A stretch of 14,201 bases of DNA from Candidatus Aerophobota bacterium (GTDB taxonomy: Bacteria > Aerophobota > Aerophobia > Aerophobales > JAGGXI01), in assembly GCA_021163155.1 (NCBI GenBank), contig JAGGXI010000051.1:1-14201 (forward strand), given 5' to 3'. Each line of letters starts with the position of its first letter. The first letter of the stretch is position 1. Under the pieces are notes generated by a model. That model had not been told where the DNA came from, ran no database searches, and was given only the letters and a program-made list of their open reading frames with translations. Below, in pieces: positions 6,470-14,188 of the stretch. Position numbers and translations under genes: made by a program.

Positions 6470-6557
6470 CCCAGATTCGGCAATTTGAATAATGACCATT
6501 AAGTTTATTGGCCTTCCCTACCCAGGCCAAGCACTCTAACAGTTTGCCGAATCTGGG
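6470..6557. repeat. Nested inverted-repeat element E between convergent dinB and addB
   Basis: Perfect 14-bp terminal inverted repeats CCCAGATTCGGCAA (6470-6483) / TTGCCGAATCTGGG (6544-6557) enclose a second stem TTGGCC (6508-6513) / GGCCAA (6525-6530). The arms resemble the beginnings of copies C and D. Lacking coding capacity, it looks like a miniature mobile or REP-like element. Between convergent genes it may also help end transcription. Confidence 0.7.
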
Positions 6558-6695
6558 ATTAATTTTCTCCCGAAACGAGAAGAAACAATCCAAAACGGAT
6601 ATACAGCGACGGAGGGGGGAAGTCCCGAGATATTCTTGACTTTGACGCTCCGTATCGAAATCCACTCGGGTTTATTCCAATAAAATTCTATATTC
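6558..6695. other. GC-richer intergenic segment with no supported gene
   Basis: Between element E and the addB stop, base composition rises relative to the flanks (for example CAGCGACGGAGGGGGG near 6604-6619). Short open frames here have no ribosome-binding site and no recognisable protein. CCCGAG (6624-6629) and CTCGGG (6665-6670) form a distant inverted pair. The palindromic word TTTATTCCAATAAA (6671-6684) also occurs at 4209-4222 beside the riboswitch terminators. Bases 6327-6469 hold nothing I can identify. Confidence 0.35.
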
Positions 6696-9521
6696 TTATC
6701 GGCATAGAGAGAAGAAAGGACAGTACTTGCAGTTTCTTTCATTTGCAGAATCTGCCATAAATGTTTTCTCTGCATCAATGATTTCATGTAAAATAAAGTC
6801 GAGTGCATTGAGGCAAATCTGCATTAATTTTTCCTCATTTCTGTTTTTATTATAAAGGTAGGAAAGTTTAAGACTCCTCAAATTATAGAGCGCTGCATTC
6901 AAGGTTTCTTCTTCATACTTTTTCTTCTCAAAATAATAATACAAGGGAAGCTGAAACGATCTTATTTGATCCCTTATGGACTCTCTCTTAAATTTCATCT
7001 TCTCCAGCTTATCAGCCTGCTGAGGCTTAGGGGCATCAGCGCCTGTCTTATAGTCCAGAATCAATACCGAACCATCTTCAAGCTTATCCACCCTATCCAC
7101 TATATAAGTGAAATCAAAGGTAATACCAGAGAGCTCTATTTTTTCTTTAAACTGTTTTTCTAAGTAAAGAATTTTCTCTACTCTCCTCTCTTTGCTGGTT
7201 TGTTCAAATGTAAGAAATCTTTTAAGTCTAAAATCCAATACTTTCTCAAGCATAAATAAGTCTGGGCGCCTTCTTTTACTGGAAAAATTTTTAAATTTCT
7301 CAGCGAACATTTTAAGGAATTCCCGGGAGAACTCTTTATTAATCTGGGGCTTTCTATTGATAAACCTGGCAAAGGTATCCCTGAGAAGTTGGTGGATAAA
7401 AGTGCCTATTTCTTTACCTTCAATATCTTCTGGTAGTTCTGCTTTTTCCTCGAAACCAAGAACATACTTATAATAAAATTGCAGCGGGCACTGAAGATAA
7501 GTATCTATACTCGATATAGAATAGGTATATTTTTTTAAGAACTCTATCATCTCCTTTGTTTTTTTGATTTCTCTTTTGTCAAGCAGTACCTCTGTTGAGA
7601 AACTAACCTGAGGAATAGGCTTTATAGTAAAAGTTTTTTCCTTTTTTTGCCTCTGCCAGATAATTTCCTCGATGAACCGGCTCCTCTCTTTTTCCGAGTT
7701 TTCCTCATATATAAGATGCACATTTTTAGCCACCGAGATTATTCTCTTAAATAAATAATGCTGTATCTCCTCCTCTTTTTCGATAGTATCAAGCCCGAGA
7801 CTCACGATAATATCGTGCGGTATGAGCGGCTCATAAATATGCAATCTTGGTAATTGTGACTCGTTGCCATTCATTATAATTACATTTTCAAAACTAAGAG
7901 AACGAGTTTCAAACATGCCCAGGACTTGCAATCCTTTAAGGGGAGAGCCTGAGAAAGAGATAATCTCGTTTTCCAGCATGTCTTGAAATATTTTAAAGAT
8001 ATCTTCCTTTATAAAATTTTCTCGGGAAAAAGAAATATTTTCAAGCTCGTCTCTAATGTTATAAAGCCTTTTCGCAATCTTAAGATTCAAGGGATAGTTG
8101 CCTATAAGGCTCTTCCTGACCAGTGTATCCAGAAATTTTCCAAGTGATAGAGCAAAATCATGAAAGTTCGTAATATCTTCCCACAGGGTAAATAGGAGCA
8201 GATGAAGCTCTTTAAGGATATTCTGCAGGTCCTCAATGGATGCTTTAATGTCCATATGCTCCAGTGTTTCAACAGCCAGTTCGAATAAGGCATCTTCATT
8301 TTCTATATCCGCCAATTTTACAAAAAGGTTACCACTTATAGATGTATTTTCTATGCCTAACAATACTTCCTCTATCTTATGCACCAGAACTCTGGTAGCA
8401 CTATAATCTGGCAGTATTTTGAGGTTCTTTAGAAGAGGCTGGTTCAAGGCAGTGATATAATCTTTTGTATAATACTCTGCACCTTTTTTTGTCTTTTGTG
8501 CCTGGACTATAATTTCAAATAACGAATAGAGTAAGCTTCTCTTTAATGGATAGCCAAGGGAGACATTAAACTCACCTACCAAAGACCCTATCTCAGAAAC
8601 CAATGGTATCATACTATTCGGGTCAGGAAGGATAATAACTGTGGAATCGAGCTTCTTTATCTTTTTCAGTATCGTTCTTACTGTGCATACCTGAGAGTGT
8701 CTATCAAAAGCCGCATACAGGTTTAAAGAGTAATTATTTTCTCTTTTTTTCTCTGGCTTAATTGAAGAGGAAAAGTACCGGGCAGTGTTTTTAAGAACCG
8801 GCCATCTATCTTCATCTCCCTGAAAGAAAAGAATGGCTTTATCGATATCATAAAGATGTTTGATTACCTTTTGCTCTGTCTTATACATATAAAAGAAGGA
8901 ACAGAAGATGATTTTATCGAACTCATCGAAACTCACTTCTTGTATTATCCTGGCTGTGGATAGATAGGTAAATCCTCTGGAGAAGGATTTATTTTTAGAA
9001 AGCAATTTATGGTAAGCATTTCGAAGAATTATGATATTTTTAAGCAATACATTTATATTTTCAGGAATTTCATATCCTATACTAGCACTTGCCTGAATAT
9101 TTTTCAGGGAGTCTGGTGCTATATCTTCCAGATCCAGCAAATCTATAAACTTAGCTATTTCTCTGGCCCAGGGGAGGAATTGGGAAAATTTTTCTCTTCC
9201 CTTTACCACTTCAGGTGCTATTTTTCTGGCAAGAGCATAAATTATATACCAGGATTCTAAATTAGCTATTTTTATAAAAGGAGTCTTTTTTGAGAGAGTA
9301 TATTGAATAAACTCATCGATGGAAAAAAAGGTTGGAGAAAAGAAGCTTTTGCCTATCCTCTTTGATAAGGCCTTTTTCAAAAAAAGGGCAGGCCGCTTTC
9401 CTTCAAAAACAAAAGCCAGTCGGCTTATATCAGGACTATTCTTTAAAAAATTCTTTTTAATAAAACCAGCAAGATTTTCTATAAAGTTTTCATTCAGGCT
9501 GTAGGTTACTATCTTATCCAT
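6696..9521 (-). CDS. addB: AddB-like helicase-fold/nuclease subunit with Fe-S cluster
   Basis: 941 residues, somewhat short for AddB (about 1,100-1,170 in Firmicutes). The N-terminal 600 residues have the look of an inactive UvrD-type helicase; the Walker A position near residues 38-50 reads FEGKRPALFLKK, with no GxGK[ST]. The C-terminal part is a PD-(D/E)XK nuclease: IVDRVD (Asp809, Asp812), then LDYKTG with Asp823 and Lys825 as the catalytic D-x-K. Four Cys frame the nuclease: Cys678 in LQCPLQFYY and Cys931, Cys934, Cys940 in CKYCPFFSLC, the 4Fe-4S staple typical of AddB. The start ATG overlaps the addA stop by 8 nt (9514-9521), so the two subunits are translationally coupled. With AddA it unwinds and trims double-strand ends for RecA loading. 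Both nuclease and cluster residues look intact. Confidence 0.88.
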   Translation of the reverse strand: MDKIVTYSLNENFIENLAGFIKKNFLKNSPDISRLAFVFEGKRPALFLKKALSKRIGKSFFSPTFFSIDEFIQYTLSKKTPFIKIANLESWYIIYALARKIAPEVVKGREKFSQFLPWAREIAKFIDLLDLEDIAPDSLKNIQASASIGYEIPENINVLLKNIIILRNAYHKLLSKNKSFSRGFTYLSTARIIQEVSFDEFDKIIFCSFFYMYKTEQKVIKHLYDIDKAILFFQGDEDRWPVLKNTARYFSSSIKPEKKRENNYSLNLYAAFDRHSQVCTVRTILKKIKKLDSTVIILPDPNSMIPLVSEIGSLVGEFNVSLGYPLKRSLLYSLFEIIVQAQKTKKGAEYYTKDYITALNQPLLKNLKILPDYSATRVLVHKIEEVLLGIENTSISGNLFVKLADIENEDALFELAVETLEHMDIKASIEDLQNILKELHLLLFTLWEDITNFHDFALSLGKFLDTLVRKSLIGNYPLNLKIAKRLYNIRDELENISFSRENFIKEDIFKIFQDMLENEIISFSGSPLKGLQVLGMFETRSLSFENVIIMNGNESQLPRLHIYEPLIPHDIIVSLGLDTIEKEEEIQHYLFKRIISVAKNVHLIYEENSEKERSRFIEEIIWQRQKKEKTFTIKPIPQVSFSTEVLLDKREIKKTKEMIEFLKKYTYSISSIDTYLQCPLQFYYKYVLGFEEKAELPEDIEGKEIGTFIHQLLRDTFARFINRKPQINKEFSREFLKMFAEKFKNFSSKRRRPDLFMLEKVLDFRLKRFLTFEQTSKERRVEKILYLEKQFKEKIELSGITFDFTYIVDRVDKLEDGSVLILDYKTGADAPKPQQADKLEKMKFKRESIRDQIRSFQLPLYYYFEKKKYEEETLNAALYNLRSLKLSYLYNKNRNEEKLMQICLNALDFILHEIIDAEKTFMADSANERNCKYCPFFSLCR

Positions 9522-12500
9522 ATACTTCTTCCACCATCAAGGCATCCAGGTAAATGAGAAAACATCTTGCCTTTAGTTGCGGATAGAGTGATTTTACAAT
9601 GTTCATATATTGGATAATCTGTTTTTTATGTGTTTCCAATTCCTCCCTTGAACTCTTGTAATCCACGATCCATACTTCTTTGCCTGTTATAATAAGCCGG
9701 TCAATTCTTTTTGTATTCCCGTCTGAGTCTATAATCTCTTTCTCCTGGTATAAAAAACTGCCTTCTTTTAAGTAAAAAAACGGCTTGAACTTTTCAACTT
9801 CTAATAGACTTCCCACAGTGGAAATATACTCATCTAAATTTTTAATATAGGGAAATACTGAATGTGCCTTTTTGTAGGCCAAACTCAAGCACTCGTCTTT
9901 GTCCTGGATAAAAAGGTTTCCCACGCAGGATAAGATAAGATGAAAAATTTCGCCTTTTAACACCTTATCTCTATTTATCAACCGAGGTGTTTCTATAAAC
10001 TCATTCCTCAAAATATTTATCCAGTCTGAGTATTGTGAAAAGCGCAGCTCTATAAGAGGTCTTTCTTCCCTGGTTTTTTGCTCTTTATATTCTCTTCTGG
10101 CACCGCGTTCAAGAGTCTCAAAAGGTATAAGGGCACACGCCATGTTCTTCTTCTTGCCTTTTTTCCTTGGCAGGAAAAGATACATCTCATATTTTGCTCT
10201 AGTAAGGGCAACATATAAGTTATTTAGCTCATCAATAAGGGACTTTACGTATTCATCCTCATATTCAGCGCCTAACCTTACTGAATAGGCTGCATAATCT
10301 TTTTTAAGCTGAACAAGGCTCAAGCTATTATCTTCAAATTGTTTTACCACATAGGGCTTCCTTGCTCCTACCCCACCTGAGCCAACAGTCACATCCAACT
10401 CCAGAAATGGTATTATGACAACAGGAAACTCAAGCCCTTTTGCCTTGTGAATTGTGGTGATTTTTACAGAGTTTGTCCGGCTAACTCTTACATAAAGATC
10501 CTTTTCTTGCATGTTTTCGAAAAATTCAAGAAATGAAGAAATTCCGCTATAATCTTCTTCTTTTTCTTTGATAATTTCCAGAAATCCCATGAAAAATCCC
10601 TGATATTGAGAAAAATTTTCCAGGACTTTAAGCCTACCTAAAATAGTAACCATAAGTTCATAAAGAGGAACAAAACCTACGCTTTTAAAAAATAATTCTA
10701 TAAAATTATTCCACTCATCACTAAATCTTTTCTTGAACTCTTTGTATAGGTAGCTGCTCATTTCTTTTTTTCCAGAAATCCGCAGTTCAAAGATAAAATC
10801 CCGTATAGTATCCTTTTTTATCCCGCTAACCTTGCAGAAAATATCCCCCAGGATAAAAGAGGCAAAGGATAGATTATCAATAGGCGAGTCTAAAAACTTA
10901 AGAAATGAAATAAGCTCTTTTATGAGTGGGTGCTCACGTATATTCAGTGTCTTTTCTGACTCAACAGAAATGTTTTCCTCAATAAGCCATGCAGTAAAAA
11001 GCTTAACATCATTGTTCGTTCTTGCCAGGATTGCTATGTCTCCCAATAAAAATGTCTTTTTAAGCTCCTTAATCAGTGATATTAGTTTTTTACGCATAAT
11101 ATCGTTTCTTTCGTCTATATTACCTGTGTTAATTATTTGTACCCGTACATACCCGTATATACTCTCTTTCCTCCACTTTTGCTTTGAGCCGCCAAAGACA
11201 TTCAATATTTTGCCAATATCTGCAGGGGAAAAATGGAAAAATTTATCCTGCCCCTCTCCTACCATGTTGACAAATCTTTTAAGATTTTCCTCAGAAAAAA
11301 TTTCATTATTAAATTCCACAATTTCTTTTTCACTGCGATAATTTGTGAGGAGGGACCCAGGTTTTAGGTTAAAGTCCTGGAAATTATGTTGAACTGAATC
11401 AAAGAGAGAGACATCTCCACCTCGAAACCGATAAATAGCTTGTTTTTTATCCCCTACGTAGAAAAGAGAACCACCCGATGAGAGAGCCTCCTCAACCATA
11501 GGAAATATATTTTTCCATTGAAGTCTGTTCGTATCCTGAAATTCGTCAATTAGGTAATGACGTAAACGGGTTGCTATTCGATAATAAATCTCAGCCACGC
11601 TGAACTTTTCATCGTTTATAAGGGTATGTGCGTGGGTATTCAACTCCTGCAAGAAGACAAGGTTATCATTGCTGGAAATTGCCTGAAATTCGTCAAGCAC
11701 CAGGCTAAATATTTTTAGATAAGGCTTAAAGACGGCATAGGATTCCAATTCGCAGAATTCTCTCAGGTTTTTACGTATGTCATGCCAAAGCTGGACAATC
11801 TTTTCTGGCGTCTTCATATTTTTCTTCATAGGAAACTCTTCTCGCTTAAAATATTGAGAAAGGTTCTTTATATTAAAGCTATTTTTCTTCTTTTCCAGAA
11901 AAGAATGCAGGCTTTTAATAAAACGACCATCTGATTGTTCAGGTATGTCATCAGAAATTTTCTTTACCAGGTCAATTATTGTCTGTTTCTTTTTTAGCAA
12001 ATCCCTTGCTTCACTATCGGGCTTCCTGAACTTCTCCCCATAGATGCCCCTATAGTTATAAAGAGACTCTATGAGTCTAAATATATCTTGCTTAGAAAAC
12101 CAACCCTCTTTATTTTCAACGAAAAGATAATATTCCAGGAAATCTTCAAAGACTTTAAGGATTTTTTTGTCTATTTGCGCTTTATCAATGAGTTTGTCCA
12201 GGCTGTATTCTAGGTATGTACGATAATTTTCCTTTATCTGAAAATTGGAAGCAAGACCAATGCGAAATGCACATCCTGAAAGAAGCATATTAATAAAACT
12301 ATCTATAGTTTGAATCTGGAAAAAATTGTAGTGACTTATGATGTTTTCTATAATCTTATGGGCCACTTTTCTTGCCTTGTTTTCGGCAAGGGGAAGAGAA
12401 AGAAGAATATCCTCTTTTTCCTCTTTATCAGAGAATGCATCGAGAGCGAGCTTCTTAAGAAACTCCAGAATTCTCTGTTTCATCTCTATGGTAGCTTTGT

Positions 12501-12675
12501 TAGTAAAAGTAATAGCCAGTATAGTTTTAAGAGGTATTTCTTCGTGTTTTAACTGAGAATCCATAATAAGCTGGATATATCGTTTAGCAAGAGCATGGGT
12601 TTTTCCAGAACCTGCGGAAGCTTCAACTACATCTACACATGGAAATTTGAGGAAATGCGACTCTCTAAAATTCAT
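9514..12675 (-). CDS. addA: AddA-type UvrD/RecB-family helicase-nuclease
   Basis: 1053 residues (B. subtilis AddA is about 1,230). All superfamily 1A helicase motifs are visible: Walker A ASAGSGKT with Lys25; ITFTNKA; Walker B LIDEFQDT with Asp377-Glu378; VGDKKQAIYRFRGGD; TNYRS; TIHKAKGLEFPVV; and VALTRAK. The C-terminal PD-(D/E)XK nuclease has Asp992 (KRIDRL) and Asp1005-Tyr-Lys1007 (IVDYKSS). No Chi-recognition element can be judged from sequence. Helicase motor plus nuclease in this subunit, paired with the cysteine-clustered partner, fits AddAB rather than RecBCD; no recC or recD is present. The gene is first in the pair, the reverse of Bacillus, where addB precedes addA. AAGGGG lies about 12 nt before the ATG, a rather long spacing. 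The substrate is broken double-stranded DNA in the cytoplasm. Confidence 0.93.
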   Translation of the reverse strand: MNFRESHFLKFPCVDVVEASAGSGKTHALAKRYIQLIMDSQLKHEEIPLKTILAITFTNKATIEMKQRILEFLKKLALDAFSDKEEKEDILLSLPLAENKARKVAHKIIENIISHYNFFQIQTIDSFINMLLSGCAFRIGLASNFQIKENYRTYLEYSLDKLIDKAQIDKKILKVFEDFLEYYLFVENKEGWFSKQDIFRLIESLYNYRGIYGEKFRKPDSEARDLLKKKQTIIDLVKKISDDIPEQSDGRFIKSLHSFLEKKKNSFNIKNLSQYFKREEFPMKKNMKTPEKIVQLWHDIRKNLREFCELESYAVFKPYLKIFSLVLDEFQAISSNDNLVFLQELNTHAHTLINDEKFSVAEIYYRIATRLRHYLIDEFQDTNRLQWKNIFPMVEEALSSGGSLFYVGDKKQAIYRFRGGDVSLFDSVQHNFQDFNLKPGSLLTNYRSEKEIVEFNNEIFSEENLKRFVNMVGEGQDKFFHFSPADIGKILNVFGGSKQKWRKESIYGYVRVQIINTGNIDERNDIMRKKLISLIKELKKTFLLGDIAILARTNNDVKLFTAWLIEENISVESEKTLNIREHPLIKELISFLKFLDSPIDNLSFASFILGDIFCKVSGIKKDTIRDFIFELRISGKKEMSSYLYKEFKKRFSDEWNNFIELFFKSVGFVPLYELMVTILGRLKVLENFSQYQGFFMGFLEIIKEKEEDYSGISSFLEFFENMQEKDLYVRVSRTNSVKITTIHKAKGLEFPVVIIPFLELDVTVGSGGVGARKPYVVKQFEDNSLSLVQLKKDYAAYSVRLGAEYEDEYVKSLIDELNNLYVALTRAKYEMYLFLPRKKGKKKNMACALIPFETLERGARREYKEQKTREERPLIELRFSQYSDWINILRNEFIETPRLINRDKVLKGEIFHLILSCVGNLFIQDKDECLSLAYKKAHSVFPYIKNLDEYISTVGSLLEVEKFKPFFYLKEGSFLYQEKEIIDSDGNTKRIDRLIITGKEVWIVDYKSSREELETHKKQIIQYMNIVKSLYPQLKARCFLIYLDALMVEEVYG

Positions 12676-12728
12676 TTTTTTACTGAGCCCCTTACTTATT
12701 TGTTCCGTATTGTTCTTATCGTTAATGT

Positions 12729-12758
12729 TTTATACTTTTTCTGTAAATATTCAGTGAA
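12729..12758 (-). promoter_or_regulatory. Candidate addA promoter
   Basis: TTCACT (12758-12753), an 18-nt spacer and TATAAA (12734-12729) on the minus strand, about 55 nt before the addA start codon. The -35 lies inside the outer arm of the palindromic element A, so the repeat may have supplied part of the promoter. Match quality is moderate only. Confidence 0.35.
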
Positions 12759-12971
12759 CTACGTCCCAAAGGTAATATTTCTCCTACGCAGAAGGAAGAT
12801 AAAGGGTAAAATTGGTAGCCGCGAGGCTCAGAGCCTGCGTCTCTTCTGCGCAACCTAAACCCCATTAGATGTTACTACTATTTAGCGGGGTAAAGGTTGC
12901 GGCTACCCTGCCTTACCGATCAAACTCGACTGTAAATTTCCTTCTGAGCAGGGTGTTCACTGAGTATTTAC
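12743..12971. repeat. Large nested palindromic element A upstream of addA
   Basis: The outer arms 12743-12759 and 12955-12971 are inverted repeats (16 of 17 match). Inside are CAGAAGGAA near 12789 with its complement near 12939, then GGTAGCCGC (12814-12822) / GCGGCTACC (12899-12907), then AGGCTCAGAGCCT and a CCCCATTAGAT...TTTAGCGGGG hairpin. The 29 bases 12895-12923 recur inverted at 14117-14145 (26 of 29). There is no open frame of note. The architecture resembles a MITE or REP cluster. The rest of the 12676-13081 interval contains only the addA leader and featureless AT-rich sequence. Confidence 0.8.
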
Positions 12972-13081
12972 CTTATTTTTGAGAAGATCTCAAGTCAAAG
13001 TCATAACAAATTAATTCCTTTTTTAGTCCCATAAGGTCTGAAACATTTCATTTTTTATGGCAGTTATAGTCGTCCATATTC

Positions 13082-13438
13082 TCACCCTATATCCTTTGGC
13101 TCAGTTAGTAGCTTGATACCTTCTAAAATTTGGTGCACTCGCTTTTGCGGTAATGTACCTATTTTTTCAACTAAATCCGATTTATCCACAGTGATAATTT
13201 GAGATACATTTACTACGCTTTTCTTTTTTAAATTTGCTTCACCTTTTTGTAAAAGAAGATTCCCCGGGGCCTTTGCTCGCTTTAGATTTGAGGTTAAAGC
13301 ACAAACTACAACAGTATTGATTTTGCTCCTATTAAATAGATTATTTTGAATTACAACATGGGGATGTCTATAGCCAGGAGAAGAGCCTGATGGAATTCCC
13401 AACTCAATCCAGAATATATCGCCTTGATTGATTACCAT
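13082..13438 (-). CDS. MazF/PemK-family endoribonuclease toxin
   Basis: 118 residues, the usual MazF size. The N-terminus GDIFWIELGIPSGSSPGYRH contains the beta1-beta2 loop of the fold, followed by PHVVIQNNLFN and VVVCALTSNL. Arg in PGYRH and Thr in ALTSN fall where MazF toxins keep their catalytic Arg and Thr. Toxins of this family cut mRNA at short specific sequences and are held inactive by the cognate antitoxin. The start overlaps the antitoxin stop by 7 nt (ATGGTAA, 13438-13432) and has no Shine-Dalgarno sequence of its own, so its synthesis is coupled to the antitoxin. No frame damage is seen, so the toxin appears functional. The specific cleavage site cannot be predicted. Confidence 0.92.
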   Translation of the reverse strand: MVINQGDIFWIELGIPSGSSPGYRHPHVVIQNNLFNRSKINTVVVCALTSNLKRAKAPGNLLLQKGEANLKKKSVVNVSQIITVDKSDLVEKIGTLPQKRVHQILEGIKLLTEPKDIG

Positions 13439-13680
13439 TTTTCAGTTTTCAATAATTTAGCATAATGTTTTTTGCTTTGTTTTCTTATCTCTACTTCTTG
13501 TTTTGTATCAACTTCCGAGTACACCTCGTTTAGAGTCTCAAATAACTCTTTGTTTTTTTGTTTGGCAATATAATCTCTCGCCGCCCTGGCAAATAATTGA
13601 CTACGAGAGATACTTAATTTTTCAGACATCTCCTTCACCGCTTCGAATAGGTCATCGGGGATTGATATTGCTGTTTTCAT
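13432..13680 (-). CDS. Ribbon-helix-helix antitoxin of the MazF-type module
   Basis: 82 residues from the ATG at 13680, chosen over an upstream in-frame ATG (13812) because GGAGAG lies about 5 nt upstream and because the protein then begins MKTAISIPDDLFEAV, the canonical ribbon of CopG/RHH proteins. The 44 upstream codons would translate the promoter itself. Residues 1-42 form the DNA-binding ribbon-helix-helix (helix block SRSQLFARAARDYI). Residues 43-82 are charged and flexible, as expected for the toxin-wrapping segment. It should neutralise the downstream MazF-type toxin and repress the shared promoter at the two palindromes at 13695-13730. Confidence 0.9.
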   Translation of the reverse strand: MKTAISIPDDLFEAVKEMSEKLSISRSQLFARAARDYIAKQKNKELFETLNEVYSEVDTKQEVEIRKQSKKHYAKLLKTEKW

Positions 13681-13694
13681 ATTATCTCTCCATA

Positions 13695-13736
13695 ATATTA
13701 TACTGATAATATAACATATAATTATGTTATTGTCAA
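13695..13736 (-). promoter_or_regulatory. Toxin-antitoxin promoter with two abutting palindromic operators
   Basis: On the minus strand TTGACA (13736-13731), a 17-nt spacer and TATATT (13713-13708). Operator 1 (13711-13730) is ATAACATA-4 nt-TATGTTAT, filling the spacer. Operator 2 (13695-13712) is ATATTAT-4 nt-ATAATAT, covering the -10 and the likely start site. Both have perfect arms with 4-bp centres, and they touch end to end. The layout suits cooperative binding of an RHH antitoxin, with or without toxin. Confidence 0.85.
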
Positions 13737-13818
13737 TACCTTTAGTAGTAAACGCCAATAAAAGTTTAAAAGTGCACTGTTTGATCTTTATCAAAAAACC
13801 AAAGTATGTCATACCATC

Positions 13819-13930
13819 CTCATCAAAATGATGTAAAAGGAGGATAGACTATGACTAAACAGCTACACAAGAGATTCTTGTTGATCATCACCCAAAATTG
13901 ACCCGTCTTCACCATTGAATTTTGACCCAC
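13819..13930 (+). mobile_element. Probable insertion-sequence relic (truncated transposase start joined to an IS end)
   Basis: A strong AAAGGAGG precedes an ATG (13851) and a frame of only 16 codons beginning MTKQLHKRF, a start that reminds me of integrase-type transposases. After that the sequence changes to TTGATCATCACCC and two tandem copies of a motif, AAAATTGACCC (13894-13904) and AATTTTGACCC (13918-13928), like the internal repeats near IS ends. CATCA-aaa-TGATG just upstream (13821-13833) is a small dyad. This would be an internally deleted element. Bases 13931-14116 show nothing I can identify. Confidence 0.4.
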
Positions 13931-14116
13931 CTCTATTTTTTTAGATAATACTACTTTGTCAGCCAACTTTTGCAGGAAACTCATCTTATTAGATTTTTAG
14001 AATATCTTGCAATCCGTAATATTTGCATTAATAACGATCTATGTAAAGAACAGAAAGATTAATTTCAAAATCATAAATATCACATTTAAGCTGTAGTTAT
14101 CCTTGCACTATCAAGA

Positions 14117-14188
14117 TTGATCGGTAAAGTAAGGTAGCCGCAACCTTCAGGTTGCGCTGTTTTACGCAGGCTAAAGCCTGCGGCTACC
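14117..14188. repeat. Palindromic repeat copy B (GGTAGCC type)
   Basis: GGTAGCCGCA (14133-14142) and TGCGGCTACC (14179-14188) bracket two hairpins, GCAACCTTCAGGTTGC and GCAGGCTAAAGCCTGC. The flank 14117-14145 repeats the inner right arm of element A in inverted orientation. T7 follows the last stem on the plus strand, so a transcript from the left might terminate here. Confidence 0.8.

Noticed and set aside
6456-6808. Two overlapping minus-strand frames (69 and 90 codons) between dinB and addB
   Set aside because: They run through the inverted repeat and the addB end, have no ribosome-binding site and no protein-like pattern outside the addB overlap.
10832-11341. 169-codon plus-strand open frame inside addA
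   Set aside because: It lies wholly antisense to the conserved helicase region of addA; its composition mirrors the complement of real coding sequence and it has no recognisable domain.
12676-13081. tRNA or other structured RNA gene in the strongly palindromic region
   Set aside because: The pairing is that of nested inverted repeats; no cloverleaf, T-loop GTTCRA context or other RNA signature could be built.
13681-13812. 44-codon N-terminal extension of the antitoxin
   Set aside because: It would translate the promoter and both operators; the Shine-Dalgarno sequence and family start point to 13680.
13823-13984. 53-codon minus-strand frame beginning MSFLQKLADK
   Set aside because: No Shine-Dalgarno sequence, and most of it is the complement of the putative insertion-sequence end; possibly a chimeric relic, not supportable as a gene.
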